Assembly: GCF_023507705.1 (NCBI RefSeq)
Contig: NZ_JALBGD010000001.1
Location: 248,001-312,000 of the forward strand
From: Stappia sp. WLB 29
GTDB lineage: Bacteria > Pseudomonadota > Alphaproteobacteria > Rhizobiales > Stappiaceae
Reading direction: 5' to 3'
Length of the DNA stretch: 64,000 nt
In this document: positions 40,576-48,562 of the stretch, piece by piece
Position numbering within the stretch: position 1 is the stretch's first letter
How the letters are laid out: each line of letters starts with the position of its first letter
Position numbers and translations under genes: made by a program
The notes under the pieces: generated by a model
What the model saw: the letters and a program-made list of their open reading frames with translations, nothing else
Told to the model about the DNA's origin: nothing
Database searches by the model: none

Positions 40576-42718
40576 CCTGATCGGGCGCCTGCGGTTTTCC
40601 AACTGGCCGGTCACGGCAAAGGTGATGGCCGCGCCGTTGGTCAGCCTGATCGCGCTGGCCGCGATGACGTTGCTTGCCTGGCAGGCATTGACCACGCAGC
40701 GGGCGGCGATCATCACCAACCTGTCCCGGCTGGAGGCGGTGCTCGACCGCGCCTACGAGGTCTCTCACCACCTGGCGAGCGTCGAGGCCAATCTCTACAA
40801 GTTGTCCATGTGGAGCGAGATCGGCGTGCGCGGGGCCGAGCTGGAAGCGACGCTGCGGTCCATCAACTATGGTCTCGAGCGGGCAGCGACCGACATCGCG
40901 ATGCTGGAAGACGCGGAGCTCGAGGGCGTCGACAAGCTCCGCGAGGCTTTCGGTATCTATCGCCAGAACACCTCGCAGGCGGTGCTGCTGATCCTGCGTA
41001 ACGCCACGCTCGGCGCGGTCGCCACCCGCGGCGGCCACAAGACCTATGCCGAGGTGGAGGCCCAGGCCCAGTCGCTCGGCCACAGGGCGTCGGAACAGTT
41101 TCGCCAGGCGACCGAAGAGGCTGCGGCGACGTCCGATCGATTGATCCGCAACTTCGTCATCCTGTCGCTGCTGGGAGCCTTCGTCGCCGTTGCCGCCAGC
41201 ATCGCCGCCTCGCGTGCGATCATCCGGCCGGTGACCGGTCTGGTGCGGACCATCCGGGCGCTGCTGCAAGGGGACCTGTCGACACCTGTCCCCCACACGG
41301 CCCGGCGCGACGAGATCGGCAGCATTGCCGTTTCCGTGCAGGAGCTGCAGCGCGCGCTGGTCAGCAACCGCGAACTGGCGCAGGAGCGCGAGCAGAAGCA
41401 GGCGGAGCTGGAATTCATCGCCGCCCATGACGGGCTGACCGGCGTCGCCAACCGCAAGGCATTCGATGCCTATCTCGACACGACGGCACGGGCGATCGGC
41501 CCGGACGGCGAGCTGATCTTCCTCCTCGTCGACCTCGACAGCTTCAAGCCGATCAACGACGCCTACGGCCACGAGGCCGGCGACACGGTGCTGAAGGTGC
41601 TGGCGCAGCGTTACCGCAACCTGGTGCGCCCCGGCGACATGGTCGCGCGCCTCGGCGGCGACGAATTCGCCATCGTCATCGTGTCGCAGGAGGGCAGCCG
41701 CGATCCGGAGCAATTCGCCAAGCGCGTTCTGGAGACGACGGTCAATCCGATGCGCCACGGCCCGCGCGAGCTTCGCGTCGGCGCCAGCATCGGCGTGGCC
41801 GGCAGCCAGTCTGTGCCGGGCGGCCCTCAGGCGCTGATGGCCGCGGCCGACCGGGCAATGTATGTCGCCAAGCAGGAAAAGCGCCCTTCCTACGCGGTCT
41901 ATTCGCCGCAGATGGCGCCGCAGCGCTACGGACTGGAGGACAAGGAGGAGATCGAACGGGCCCTGCGCGAGGGCGAGTTCGTGCTGCATTACCAGCCCAA
42001 GGTCACGCTCGCCGACAACGTCCATGCCGGCTTCGAGGCGCTGGCCCGCTGGCGCCATCCCCAGCGCGGACTGCTGACGCCCGACAAGTTCCTACCCCGG
42101 ATCGACAGTTTCGGTCTGCAGGCCGACTTCACCATGCAGATGGCCCGCCAGGCGGTCGCCGATCTCAAGCGCTTTGCCGAGCTCGGGCTCGACAGCGGCG
42201 GCGTGTCGCTGAACCTGGAGGAATCCATGCTCGCCACCCGCAGCGGCATGGACGAGTTGCGCCGGCTGGTGATGGAGAACCAGCCGCTCGCCCGGCGGAT
42301 CACGCTGGAGATCACCGAGGACGTGTTCATCGCCCGCGCCGCGGAGACGATCCGCGACAATGTCGACATGCTCGCCGCCCTCGGCATCCGCATCTCGATG
42401 GACGATTTCGGCACCGGCTACGGCTCGTTCAAGCACTTGCGCGAATTCACCATCCACGAGCTGAAGATCGACCGCGAGTTCGTCCACGGCATCGGCCGCG
42501 ACCGCTCGGCCGAAGTGATCATCGACGGCTTCCTGGCGATCGCCTCCGGTCTCGGCGCCGTCGTGGTGGCGGAAGGGATCGAGACCCGCGCCCAGGCGCG
42601 ATACCTCGTCCAGCGCGGCTGCCAGTTCGGCCAGGGCTTCCTGTTCTGCCGCCCCCTGCCCTTCGAGGCAGCCGTCGACTATCTCGCGGACCGGCAGCCG
42701 CATTCCTGCGCGGGCTGA
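40559..42718 (+). CDS. GGDEF-EAL c-di-GMP synthase/phosphodiesterase
   Basis: 719 residues from ATG 40559. TM1 about 22-42, a periplasmic helical region, TM2 about 198-220, HAMP about 221-270, GGDEF domain (GGDEF at 366-370, with RxxD I-site at 357-360) and EAL domain (FEALARW at 492-498, DDFGTG 615-620, KIDR 636-639, EGIET 672-676). Both catalytic motifs look intact, so it may make or degrade c-di-GMP depending on the signal. It is translated with the upstream secreted cache protein, which probably supplies the periplasmic signal. Confidence 0.9.
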   Translation: MRRPDSLIGRLRFSNWPVTAKVMAAPLVSLIALAAMTLLAWQALTTQRAAIITNLSRLEAVLDRAYEVSHHLASVEANLYKLSMWSEIGVRGAELEATLRSINYGLERAATDIAMLEDAELEGVDKLREAFGIYRQNTSQAVLLILRNATLGAVATRGGHKTYAEVEAQAQSLGHRASEQFRQATEEAAATSDRLIRNFVILSLLGAFVAVAASIAASRAIIRPVTGLVRTIRALLQGDLSTPVPHTARRDEIGSIAVSVQELQRALVSNRELAQEREQKQAELEFIAAHDGLTGVANRKAFDAYLDTTARAIGPDGELIFLLVDLDSFKPINDAYGHEAGDTVLKVLAQRYRNLVRPGDMVARLGGDEFAIVIVSQEGSRDPEQFAKRVLETTVNPMRHGPRELRVGASIGVAGSQSVPGGPQALMAAADRAMYVAKQEKRPSYAVYSPQMAPQRYGLEDKEEIERALREGEFVLHYQPKVTLADNVHAGFEALARWRHPQRGLLTPDKFLPRIDSFGLQADFTMQMARQAVADLKRFAELGLDSGGVSLNLEESMLATRSGMDELRRLVMENQPLARRITLEITEDVFIARAAETIRDNVDMLAALGIRISMDDFGTGYGSFKHLREFTIHELKIDREFVHGIGRDRSAEVIIDGFLAIASGLGAVVVAEGIETRAQARYLVQRGCQFGQGFLFCRPLPFEAAVDYLADRQPHSCAG

Positions 42719-42805
42719 GCGGATTTTCGCCGCCGCGCTCTTGTTTGTGCGCGGGCAGTTCCCGCAAACTCGCCGGGCGACTCGTCCAGCCGAAAGGGCC
42801 CGCCG

Positions 42806-44002
42806 ATGATCTGCCGCCGTCTCCGCCTCTCCCTCGCCGCCGCTTGCGCTGCCATGCAGCTCGCCGCCGTGCCCGTCATGGCCGATACGCCCTGCGGCGG
42901 CGATTTCGGCGCCTTCTTGAACGGTGTCGCCGACGAGGCCCGCGCCAAGGGGCTGCCGGATGCGGCGATCCGGAAGACGCTGGGCGGCGCGCAGATCGAC
43001 AGGACGGTGCTGTCGCGCGACCGCGCGCAGGGCGTCTTCAAGCAGGATTTCCTCACCTTCTCCAAGCGCTCGGTCAGCGGCTACCGGCTGAAGCACGGCG
43101 CCGGCAACATGAAGAAGTACGCCAGGATCTTCGCCCGCGCCGAGGCCGACTACGGCGTGCCCGCGCCGGTGATCACCGCCTTCTGGGCGCTGGAAACGGA
43201 TTTCGGCGCCGTCCAGGGCGACTTCAACACGGTGAACGCACTGGCGACGCTTGCCCATGACTGCCGCCGGCCGCAGCTCTTCCGCCCGCAACTCATCGCC
43301 GCCATCGAGATGGTCGCCCATGGCGACCTCGACCCGGCCCGCACCACCGGCGCCTGGGCCGGCGAGATCGGCCAGGTGCAGATGCTGCCCGAGGACATCA
43401 TCCGCTTCGGCAAGGACGGCGACGGCGACAACCATGTCGACCTGAAGAACAGCGCGCCGGACACGATCCTCACCGCCGCCGGTTTCATCAAGAGCCTCGG
43501 CTGGCGCGCCGGCGAACCCTGGCTGACCGAGGTGAAGCTGCCCGCGAGCCTGCCCTGGGAAAAGACCGGCCTCAACTTCGACACCACCGTCGGCGAGTGG
43601 GCCAGGGCCGGCGTCACGGCCCGCGAGGGCCGCCTGCCTTCGGCGAACCTGCCGGCCGCGCTGCTCATGCCGCAGGGCCACAAGGGCCCGGCCTTCCTCG
43701 CCTACCCGAATTTCCGCGTCTATCTGGAGTGGAACCAGTCGTTCATCTACACGACGACCGCCGCCTATCTGGCAACGCGGCTCGCCGGCGCCCCCCGCTA
43801 CGATCCGGGCAATCCGGAGCCCGGGCTGTCGGACGCGCAGATGCGGCAGTTGCAGGAAAAGCTTGCAGCACGAGGCCACGACGTCGGCAAGATCGACGGC
43901 ATCCTGGGTGCCGGCACCCGCGCGGCGGTGCGGGCCGAACAGCTGCGCCTCGGCGTTCCGGCGGACGGCTGGCCGACGCCTGCCCTCCTGTCGCGGTTCT
44001 AA
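42806..44002 (+). CDS. MltB-family lytic murein transglycosylase with peptidoglycan-binding domain
   Basis: 398 residues. Signal peptide ending near VMADT. The SLT-type domain has FWALETDFG (catalytic Glu), then the WAGEIGQVQMLPEDI motif characteristic of MltB-type enzymes, and DGDGDNHVDL, a likely calcium loop. The C-terminus (about 335-398: LSDAQMRQLQEKLAARGHDV, GKIDGILGAGTRAAVRAEQ) is a PG_binding_1 domain. It cleaves glycan strands with 1,6-anhydro formation in the periplasm. It ends in a TAA that overlaps the stop of the convergent PilZ gene. Confidence 0.9.
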   Translation: MICRRLRLSLAAACAAMQLAAVPVMADTPCGGDFGAFLNGVADEARAKGLPDAAIRKTLGGAQIDRTVLSRDRAQGVFKQDFLTFSKRSVSGYRLKHGAGNMKKYARIFARAEADYGVPAPVITAFWALETDFGAVQGDFNTVNALATLAHDCRRPQLFRPQLIAAIEMVAHGDLDPARTTGAWAGEIGQVQMLPEDIIRFGKDGDGDNHVDLKNSAPDTILTAAGFIKSLGWRAGEPWLTEVKLPASLPWEKTGLNFDTTVGEWARAGVTAREGRLPSANLPAALLMPQGHKGPAFLAYPNFRVYLEWNQSFIYTTTAAYLATRLAGAPRYDPGNPEPGLSDAQMRQLQEKLAARGHDVGKIDGILGAGTRAAVRAEQLRLGVPADGWPTPALLSRF

Positions 44003-44307
44003 CCGACCTCCACCCGCGAGGTGGTCGGGGCCTCGCCCGACTTCCTGTGCAGGAAGCGGATGCCGGCCTCGTCGCCGTTCACCCAAACGAGCTCGGCCTC
44101 GACCTTGATGGCGCGCTTGGGAAACTCGAAGACGAACCGCCGGCTGAGCGCCGCCTGGCCCTTCATGCGCACGCGGCAGCCGACGATGCTGAGATCCTCG
44201 ACAAGGCAGGAGACGGATACGCCCCGGTCGACGATGATCGCCGGGATGGCGCAGGAGGCTCTCGGGGCGGAGCGGATTTCCCCGCGCACAGTCGGCTTGT
44301 GGAGCAT
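43999..44307 (-). CDS. PilZ domain protein
   Basis: 102 residues from ATG 44307 (a longer start is possible but unsupported). RSAPR gives the RxxxR and DLSIVG the D/NxSxxG motif of c-di-GMP-binding PilZ domains, followed by VFEFPKRAIKVEAELVWVNGDEAGIRFLH. It should be a c-di-GMP effector. It is close to the GGDEF-EAL protein. The target is unknown; it could act on motility or the GT2 synthase, which lacks its own PilZ. Confidence 0.8.
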   Translation of the reverse strand: MLHKPTVRGEIRSAPRASCAIPAIIVDRGVSVSCLVEDLSIVGCRVRMKGQAALSRRFVFEFPKRAIKVEAELVWVNGDEAGIRFLHRKSGEAPTTSRVEVG

Positions 44308-44473
44308 GTGGTCAACTCGCGGGCACGCCGGCAGCAATTTCCGGCAGTCGGGCAATTGTCCGACGATTGTTAGCGGCACGCGAGTGAACGGGAGGTAAAG
44401 GCTCTTCCGCCCCGCCGCCCCGCCGCCCGGCCCGGCCGCAGTCCCGGCCAATCGGCACCAGGTCGCCGAACTC

Positions 44474-45619
44474 TCAGTCCAGCGGCGCCAGGTCGCCGCG
44501 GGCCCAGTCCTCGCGCGTCTTCGCCCGGAAGTCCTCGAACCGGCCGTCCTCGATCGCCGCGCGCATCTCGCGCATCAATGTCTGGTAATAGGCGAGATTG
44601 GTCCAGGTCAGCAGCATCGCGGCGAGCCCCTCGCCCGCCTTCACCAGATGGTGCAGATAGGCGCGCGAATAGTCCCGCGCCGCCGGGCAGTCCGAGGCCT
44701 CGTCCAGCGGGCGCGGGTCGTCCGCATGGCGGGCGTTCTTCAGGTTCACCTTGCCGTAGCGCGTATAGGCGAGGCCATGGCGGCCGGCCCGCGTCGGCAT
44801 CACGCAGTCGAACTGGTCGATGCCGCGCGCGACGCTCTCCAGGATGTCTTCCGGCGTGCCGACACCCATCAGATAGCGCGGCTTGTCCACGGGCATCGCC
44901 GGGGTGGTGATCTCCAGCATCGCCAGCATCACCTCCTGCGGCTCGCCGACCGCCAGCCCGCCGACGGAATAGCCCTCGAACGGCATCTCCCCCAGCGCCT
45001 GCGCCGAGGCAATCCGCAGGTCCGGCACGTCGCCGCCCTGGACGATGCCGTAGAGCGCCTGTCCGCGCCCCGGCCCGCCCATCGTCTCGAACTGCGCGCG
45101 CGAGCGTTCCGCCCAGCGGAGCGACAGGCGCATGGCGCGCTCCACGTCCTCGCGCGGGGCGGGCAGCGCGATGCACTCGTCGAGCTGCATCTGGATGTCG
45201 GAGCCGAGCAGCTGCTGGATCTCGACCGAGCGCTCCGGTGTCATCACATGGCGCGAGCCGTCGATATGGCTCTGAAAGGTGACGCCGTCCTCGGTCAGCT
45301 TGCGCAGCTGCGCCAGCGACATCACCTGGAAGCCGCCCGAGTCGGTCAGGATCGTGTGCGGCCAGTTCATGAACGTATGCAGCCCGCCGAGCCGGGCGAT
45401 GCGCTCGGCGCCCGGCCTCAGCATCAGGTGATAGGTGTTGCCCAGCACCACGTCGGCGCCGAGTTCGCGCACCTGGTCCGGATACATCGCCTTGACGGTC
45501 GCCTGCGTCCCCACCGGCATGAAGGCGGGCGTTGCCACCCGCCCGTGCGGCGTGACGATCTCGCCGCGCCGGGCCATGCCGTCGGTCGCGAGGAGGCGGA
45601 AGGAAAACGGCGCGGTCAT
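44474..45619 (-). CDS. tgt: Queuine tRNA-ribosyltransferase
   Basis: 381 residues. [11 protein letters not shown], the substrate-binding [25 protein letters not shown] and the nucleophile Asp in [13 protein letters not shown] are diagnostic of bacterial TGT. The zinc site of the C-terminus (usually CxCxxC) is not obvious, because the segment after NLKN reads [19 protein letters not shown]: only one Cys of the expected set is present. It exchanges guanine-34 for preQ1 in His, Asp, Asn and Tyr tRNAs. The ATG overlaps the stop of queA (ATGA). Confidence 0.9.
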   Translation of the reverse strand: MTAPFSFRLLATDGMARRGEIVTPHGRVATPAFMPVGTQATVKAMYPDQVRELGADVVLGNTYHLMLRPGAERIARLGGLHTFMNWPHTILTDSGGFQVMSLAQLRKLTEDGVTFQSHIDGSRHVMTPERSVEIQQLLGSDIQMQLDECIALPAPREDVERAMRLSLRWAERSRAQFETMGGPGRGQALYGIVQGGDVPDLRIASAQALGEMPFEGYSVGGLAVGEPQEVMLAMLEITTPAMPVDKPRYLMGVGTPEDILESVARGIDQFDCVMPTRAGRHGLAYTRYGKVNLKNARHADDPRPLDEASDCPAARDYSRAYLHHLVKAGEGLAAMLLTWTNLAYYQTLMREMRAAIEDGRFEDFRAKTREDWARGDLAPLD

Positions 45620-46701
45620 GCAGGATCCTTGGGGAAGAGAAGCGAGCCATCGCCATAGGAATAGAAGCGATAGCCGGTCGCGATGGCATGGGCATAGGCC
45701 TTGCGCATCGTGTCGAGGCCAGACAGCGCCGAGACCAGCATGAATAGGGTCGAGCGCGGCAGGTGGAAATTGGTCATCAACGCGTCGATGGCGCGGAACC
45801 GGTAGCCCGGCGTGATGAAGATCGAGGTCTCGCCGGCAAAGGGCGCCAGCCCTTCCTCGCCCTGCGCCGCGCTTTCCAGGATGCGCAGCGAAGTGGTGCC
45901 GATGGCGACGACCTTGTTGCCGCGGGCCCGCACGGCGCGCAGGGCGGCGACCGTCTCGTCGCTCACCTCGCCCCATTCGGCATGCATGCGGTGCTCGTCG
46001 GTGTCCTCCGCCTTGACGGGAAGGAACGTGCCCGCCCCCACATGCAGCGTCACCCGGTGCCGCTCGATGCCGCGCGCGTCCAGCGCCGCCAGCAGTTGGT
46101 CCGTGAAGTGCAGCCCGGCGGTCGGCGCGGCGACGGCCCCGTCCTTTTCCGCAAAGATCGTCTGGTAGTCCTGCCGGTCCTGCTCGTCCTCTCCGCGCTT
46201 GGCCGCGATATAGGGCGGCAGCGGGATATGGCCGACGGCGGCGATGGCCTCGTCCAGCATCGGGCCGGCGAGATCGAAGGCGAGCAGCACCTCGCCCGTG
46301 TCGCGCTTTTCCGCGACCGTGGCGTCCAGCGTGCCGAGCAGGCAGGCCCTGCCCTCGCCGCCGAACCGCACGCGGTCGCCGACGACCAGCTTCTTGGCCG
46401 GGCGCACGAAGGCCCACCAGCGATCCTCGCCTGCGCGCAGATGCAGCGTCGCGCCGATCCGCGCCACCGCCTCGCCGCGCGTGCGGGTGCCTTCCAGCTG
46501 CGCCGGGATCACCCGCGTGTCGTTGAAGACCAGCGCATCGCCCGGCTCCAGCAGCATGGGCAGGTCGCGCACGCCGCGATCGTCCAGCACCGGCTCGCCG
46601 TTCGGGCGCACCACCAGCAGGCGCGCGGCATCGCGCGGTCGGGCCGGACGCAGCGCAATGCGCTCCGGCGGCAGCTCGAAGTCGAAATCGTCGACGCGCA
46701 T
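45616..46701 (-). CDS. queA: S-adenosylmethionine:tRNA ribosyltransferase-isomerase
   Basis: 361 residues. [20 protein letters not shown] with RDAARLLVV, then [12 protein letters not shown], the conserved PTAGLHFT and [11 protein letters not shown], and the final YGDGSLLF are QueA signatures. It transfers the ribosyl part of SAM to preQ1-modified tRNA to give epoxyqueuosine. It forms a queuosine operon with tgt, with four bases overlapping. Confidence 0.93.
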   Translation of the reverse strand: MRVDDFDFELPPERIALRPARPRDAARLLVVRPNGEPVLDDRGVRDLPMLLEPGDALVFNDTRVIPAQLEGTRTRGEAVARIGATLHLRAGEDRWWAFVRPAKKLVVGDRVRFGGEGRACLLGTLDATVAEKRDTGEVLLAFDLAGPMLDEAIAAVGHIPLPPYIAAKRGEDEQDRQDYQTIFAEKDGAVAAPTAGLHFTDQLLAALDARGIERHRVTLHVGAGTFLPVKAEDTDEHRMHAEWGEVSDETVAALRAVRARGNKVVAIGTTSLRILESAAQGEEGLAPFAGETSIFITPGYRFRAIDALMTNFHLPRSTLFMLVSALSGLDTMRKAYAHAIATGYRFYSYGDGSLLFPKDPA

Positions 46702-47068
46702 GGCCTTGGCTGAAACCCGGTGAAAGATGGCGTTGGTTCAGGGGTTCGGCTCTTATCTCTCCCCTGCCGCCCGGTCAACCGCGCGTCCTTTCCGCCCGGC
46801 CGCGCAAACCTGTCTCCACGCCGCTTTTCCCGCCGGGAACCGCACGCCGTCCGGCGCGTTCTGCAGGAGATCCGGATTCGGAGTGCGGTTGCAGCAAGGC
46901 GGATGCGGGTGCAACTATTTTGCGATGCACAATCTGCATGGCTGCCGTGCACAATCCGCGCTTTTTTTCGGGAGGTGAAAAAACTATCTCTTGGTCATCG
47001 GATCGGAGCGCTGACACGGGATGACCCGCCCAGCCAACTCCCGCACAGATCGTGCATATGAGGATGCC
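46702..47068. other. Divergent promoter region between queA and the first DUF1127 gene
   Basis: No gene seen. It contains two copies of TGCACAATC (46926-46934 and 46948-46956). The first lies within the palindrome ATGCA-CAATC-TGCAT (46925-46939). A short T-run follows at 46962-46968. These are candidate regulatory sites for either flanking gene. Confidence 0.45.
46925..46956. promoter_or_regulatory. Repeated TGCACAATC sites, one palindromic
   Basis: Direct repeats of TGCACAATC start 22 bases apart, i.e. two helical turns. The first lies within the palindrome ATGCACAATCTGCAT. This geometry suits cooperative binding of a regulator upstream of the DUF1127/sRNA unit. The protein is unknown. Confidence 0.4.
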
Positions 47069-47218
47069 ATGTTCGACTCTCTCGCTCGCAAGTACCGCAA
47101 CTGGCGCACGTACCAGACCACCGTTTCCGAGCTGTCGCGGCTCTCGACCCGCGAGCTCAACGATCTCGGCATCGCCCGCGGCGACATTCGTTTCGTCGCC
47201 CGTCGCGCAAGCCGTTAA
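47069..47218 (+). CDS. DUF1127 mini-protein (first copy)
   Basis: 49 residues: MFDSLARKYRNWRTYQTT, then LSRLSTRELNDLGIARGDI, the DUF1127 (YjiS-like) domain of arginine-rich alphaproteobacterial proteins. GAGG precedes the ATG at a short distance. In Rhodobacter sphaeroides a homologue (CcaF1) is co-transcribed with CcsR sRNAs and influences RNA turnover; the same arrangement follows here, with three CCUCCUCCC hairpins directly after the stop. Basic, probably RNA-binding. Confidence 0.9.
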   Translation: MFDSLARKYRNWRTYQTTVSELSRLSTRELNDLGIARGDIRFVARRASR

Positions 47219-47231
47219 CAGTTCACGTTCA

Positions 47232-47259
47232 AGGAGATAGACCTCCTCCCCTGTCTCCT
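47232..47259 (+). ncRNA. Cuckoo-type sRNA hairpin 1a
   Basis: AGGAGATAG pairs with CTGTCTCCT and exposes ACCTCCTCCC as the whole loop. It starts 14 bases after the first DUF1127 stop. The CCUCCUCCC loop is the hallmark of CcsR/cuckoo RNAs. Confidence 0.82.
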
Positions 47260-47270
47260 GACGTGTTGCC

Positions 47271-47298
47271 GACGGGATATCCTCCTCCCAATCCCGTT
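47271..47298 (+). ncRNA. Cuckoo-type sRNA hairpin 1b
   Basis: ACGGGAT (47272-47278) pairs with ATCCCGT (47291-47297), loop AT-CCTCCTCCC-A. Second member of the first cluster. Confidence 0.82.
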
Positions 47299-47310
47299 CG
47301 GACATTGCGA

Positions 47311-47355
47311 CGCCCGCCGGTACCTCCTCCCACCGGCGGGCGTTCGCATTTTTTT
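47311..47355 (+). ncRNA. Cuckoo-type sRNA hairpin 1c with terminator
   Basis: An 11-bp perfect stem CGCCCGCCGGT / ACCGGCGGGCG encloses ACCTCCTCCC and is followed after six bases by seven T, so it is both the third sRNA-like hairpin and the Rho-independent end of the cluster. Confidence 0.88.
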
Positions 47356-47536
47356 GCGTGCATGCCGCAAGGCCGGGCGACCCCGGCGAAAGCCGCAAGG
47401 CGGGCATGCGAAAATAGCGCCTCACAAACGGCGCGAAGCACTCCATATGAGTGCCACCGAACGATGACGCAGCGCAGCATACAGAGCGAAGAGCGGCCGC
47501 TTCGGGAGCAATAAGAAGAACATCACGGAGTTGGAA

Positions 47537-47689
47537 ATGTTCACGACCCTCGCTCGCAAGTACCGCAACTGGCGTGCCTACAACAGCACCGTCACGGAGC
47601 TGTCCCGCCTGACCCCGCGCGAGCTCGACGATCTCGGCATCTCGCGTGGCGAGATCCCGGCCGTCGCTCGCCGTGCGGTGATCGGCTAA
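47537..47689 (+). CDS. DUF1127 mini-protein (second copy)
   Basis: 50 residues: MFTTLARKYRNWRAYNST, then ELSRLTPRELDDLGISRGEI, ending ARRAVIG. Clear paralogue of the first copy, with the DUF1127 pattern L-S-R-L-x-x-R-E-L-x-D-L-G-I. A CACGGAG precedes the ATG. The gene is shorter than usual prediction cut-offs. Three further CCTCCTCCC-type hairpins follow immediately. The 180-base upstream region has CTCCATATGA at 47441-47450, a possible -10 element. Confidence 0.9.
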   Translation: MFTTLARKYRNWRAYNSTVTELSRLTPRELDDLGISRGEIPAVARRAVIG

Positions 47690-47702
47690 CCAATCACGGA
47701 CC

Positions 47703-47730
47703 GGGGCGCGACCCTCCTCCCACGCGCCCC
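47703..47730 (+). ncRNA. Cuckoo-type sRNA hairpin 2a
   Basis: GGGGCGCG (47703-47710) pairs perfectly with CGCGCCCC (47723-47730); loop AC-CCTCCTCCC-A. It begins 13 bases after the second DUF1127 stop. Confidence 0.85.
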
Positions 47731-47742
47731 AGATCGTGCACC

Positions 47743-47769
47743 GACGGGTCTTCTCCTCCCGGATCCGTC
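47743..47769 (+). ncRNA. Cuckoo-type sRNA hairpin 2b
   Basis: GACGGGTC pairs with GATCCGTC (one G-U pair); the loop contains TCTCCTCCC, a one-base variant of the motif. Middle hairpin of cluster 2. Confidence 0.75.
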
Positions 47770-47780
47770 AGGCAAAAGCG

Positions 47781-47816
47781 CCGCCCGCCGGTTTCCTCCT
47801 CCCGACCGGCGGGCGG
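47781..47816 (+). ncRNA. Cuckoo-type sRNA hairpin 2c
   Basis: A 12-bp perfect stem CCGCCCGCCGGT / ACCGGCGGGCGG encloses TT-CCTCCTCCC-G. It resembles hairpin 1c in its stem, but no T-run follows, so transcription may continue towards the third DUF1127 gene. Confidence 0.85.
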
Positions 47817-47990
47817 ACGCGGCCCCCGCAGGACGGGGACCGGCAGGGAGCGGGCCGGCGACAGCCGCCACAATGCAACACCGAATCGCCGGGCAGAGGC
47901 ACCAAACGGACCAGCGCAAGACCGCGCGGCGTCCGTCAGGCAGCCCGTCCGGTTCGATCACCTCCGGTTTCGCACTCAAGGACAACGACC

Positions 47991-48140
47991 ATGATCGACA
48001 CGCTCATCCGCAAGTACAATTCCTGGCAGCAGTACCGTCGCACCTATGACGAGCTGTCCCGCCTCTCCAATCGCGAGCTCAGCGACCTGGGCATCGGCCG
48101 CGGCGATATTGATTTCATCGCCCGCAGCAACCATCGCTAA
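47991..48140 (+). CDS. DUF1127 mini-protein (third copy)
   Basis: 49 residues: MIDTLIRKYNSWQQYRRT, then ELSRLSNRELSDLGIGRGDI, ending ARSNHR. It has the DUF1127 pattern but a more divergent N-terminus (IDTLIRKYNSW) than copies 1 and 2. The upstream AAGGACAACGACC supplies the ribosome site. Unlike the others it is closed by its own terminator, and the hairpins of cluster 3 lie beyond it. Confidence 0.9.
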   Translation: MIDTLIRKYNSWQQYRRTYDELSRLSNRELSDLGIGRGDIDFIARSNHR

Positions 48141-48176
48141 GCGCTCGCTCCGCCTCGCGGGGGCACCGCAGCAGAA

Positions 48177-48207
48177 AACGCCGTCCCATCCGGGGCGGCG
48201 TTTTCAT
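48177..48207 (+). terminator. Rho-independent terminator after the third DUF1127 gene
   Basis: AACGCCGTCCC (48177-48187) pairs with GGGGCGGCGTT (48192-48202, one G-U pair) around ATCC, and TTCATTT follows. Confidence 0.85.
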
Positions 48208-48280
48208 TTAAGCAGCTGAAATATCGGAGTTTTCAAATTTTTATGCTGCTCTGCACAAAAAGCGGGGCTGATATGCAAGA

Positions 48281-48300
48281 TCGTCTCTTTAAATAGACGA
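48281..48300. promoter_or_regulatory. Inverted repeat before sRNA cluster 3
   Basis: TCGTCT-CTTTAAAT-AGACGA is a perfect inverted repeat with an AT-rich centre in the AT-rich region between the terminator at 48207 and the first hairpin of cluster 3. It could be an operator or part of the sRNA promoter; CCCATAT at 48309-48315 may be a -10 element. Confidence 0.4.
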
Positions 48301-48325
48301 GGGACTCGCCCATATCAGAGGCAAC

Positions 48326-48359
48326 GGAGCCAAGCGATCCTCCTCCCACGCTTCGCTCC
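48326..48359 (+). ncRNA. Cuckoo-type sRNA hairpin 3a
   Basis: GGAGC and AAGCG pair with CGCTT and GCTCC, with one C-C mismatch between; the loop is AT-CCTCCTCCC-A. First hairpin of cluster 3. Confidence 0.8.
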
Positions 48360-48365
48360 CGTTCA

Positions 48366-48393
48366 GGCCGGTGTTCCTCCTCCCTCACCGGCC
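48366..48393 (+). ncRNA. Cuckoo-type sRNA hairpin 3b
   Basis: GGCCGGTG pairs perfectly with CACCGGCC; loop TT-CCTCCTCCC-T. Confidence 0.85.
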
Positions 48394-48403
48394 CTCCAAA
48401 ACG

Positions 48404-48445
48404 ACGCCCACCGGATCCTCCTCCCACCGGTGGGCGTTCGTTTTT
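48404..48445 (+). ncRNA. Cuckoo-type sRNA hairpin 3c with terminator
   Basis: ACGCCCACCGG pairs perfectly with CCGGTGGGCGT; loop AT-CCTCCTCCC-A; five T at 48441-48445 make it the terminator of cluster 3. Confidence 0.88.
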
Positions 48446-48562
48446 GGACCTGGCCCTTCCCCCGGCATTTCTTCGATTGCACCACCGCTCTTCGGCAGTC
48501 GGCGTCGCGCATGCGTCTTTCGCATCAGCTGGACACGTCGAGGCCGCCCCCTTCCCCTCGGA

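Noticed and set aside
47232-48445. Regularly repeated CCTCCTCCC motif suggesting a CRISPR array
   Set aside because: The repeats are only 9 bases, differ in spacing, and each is the loop of a distinct stem; there are no spacers or cas genes.
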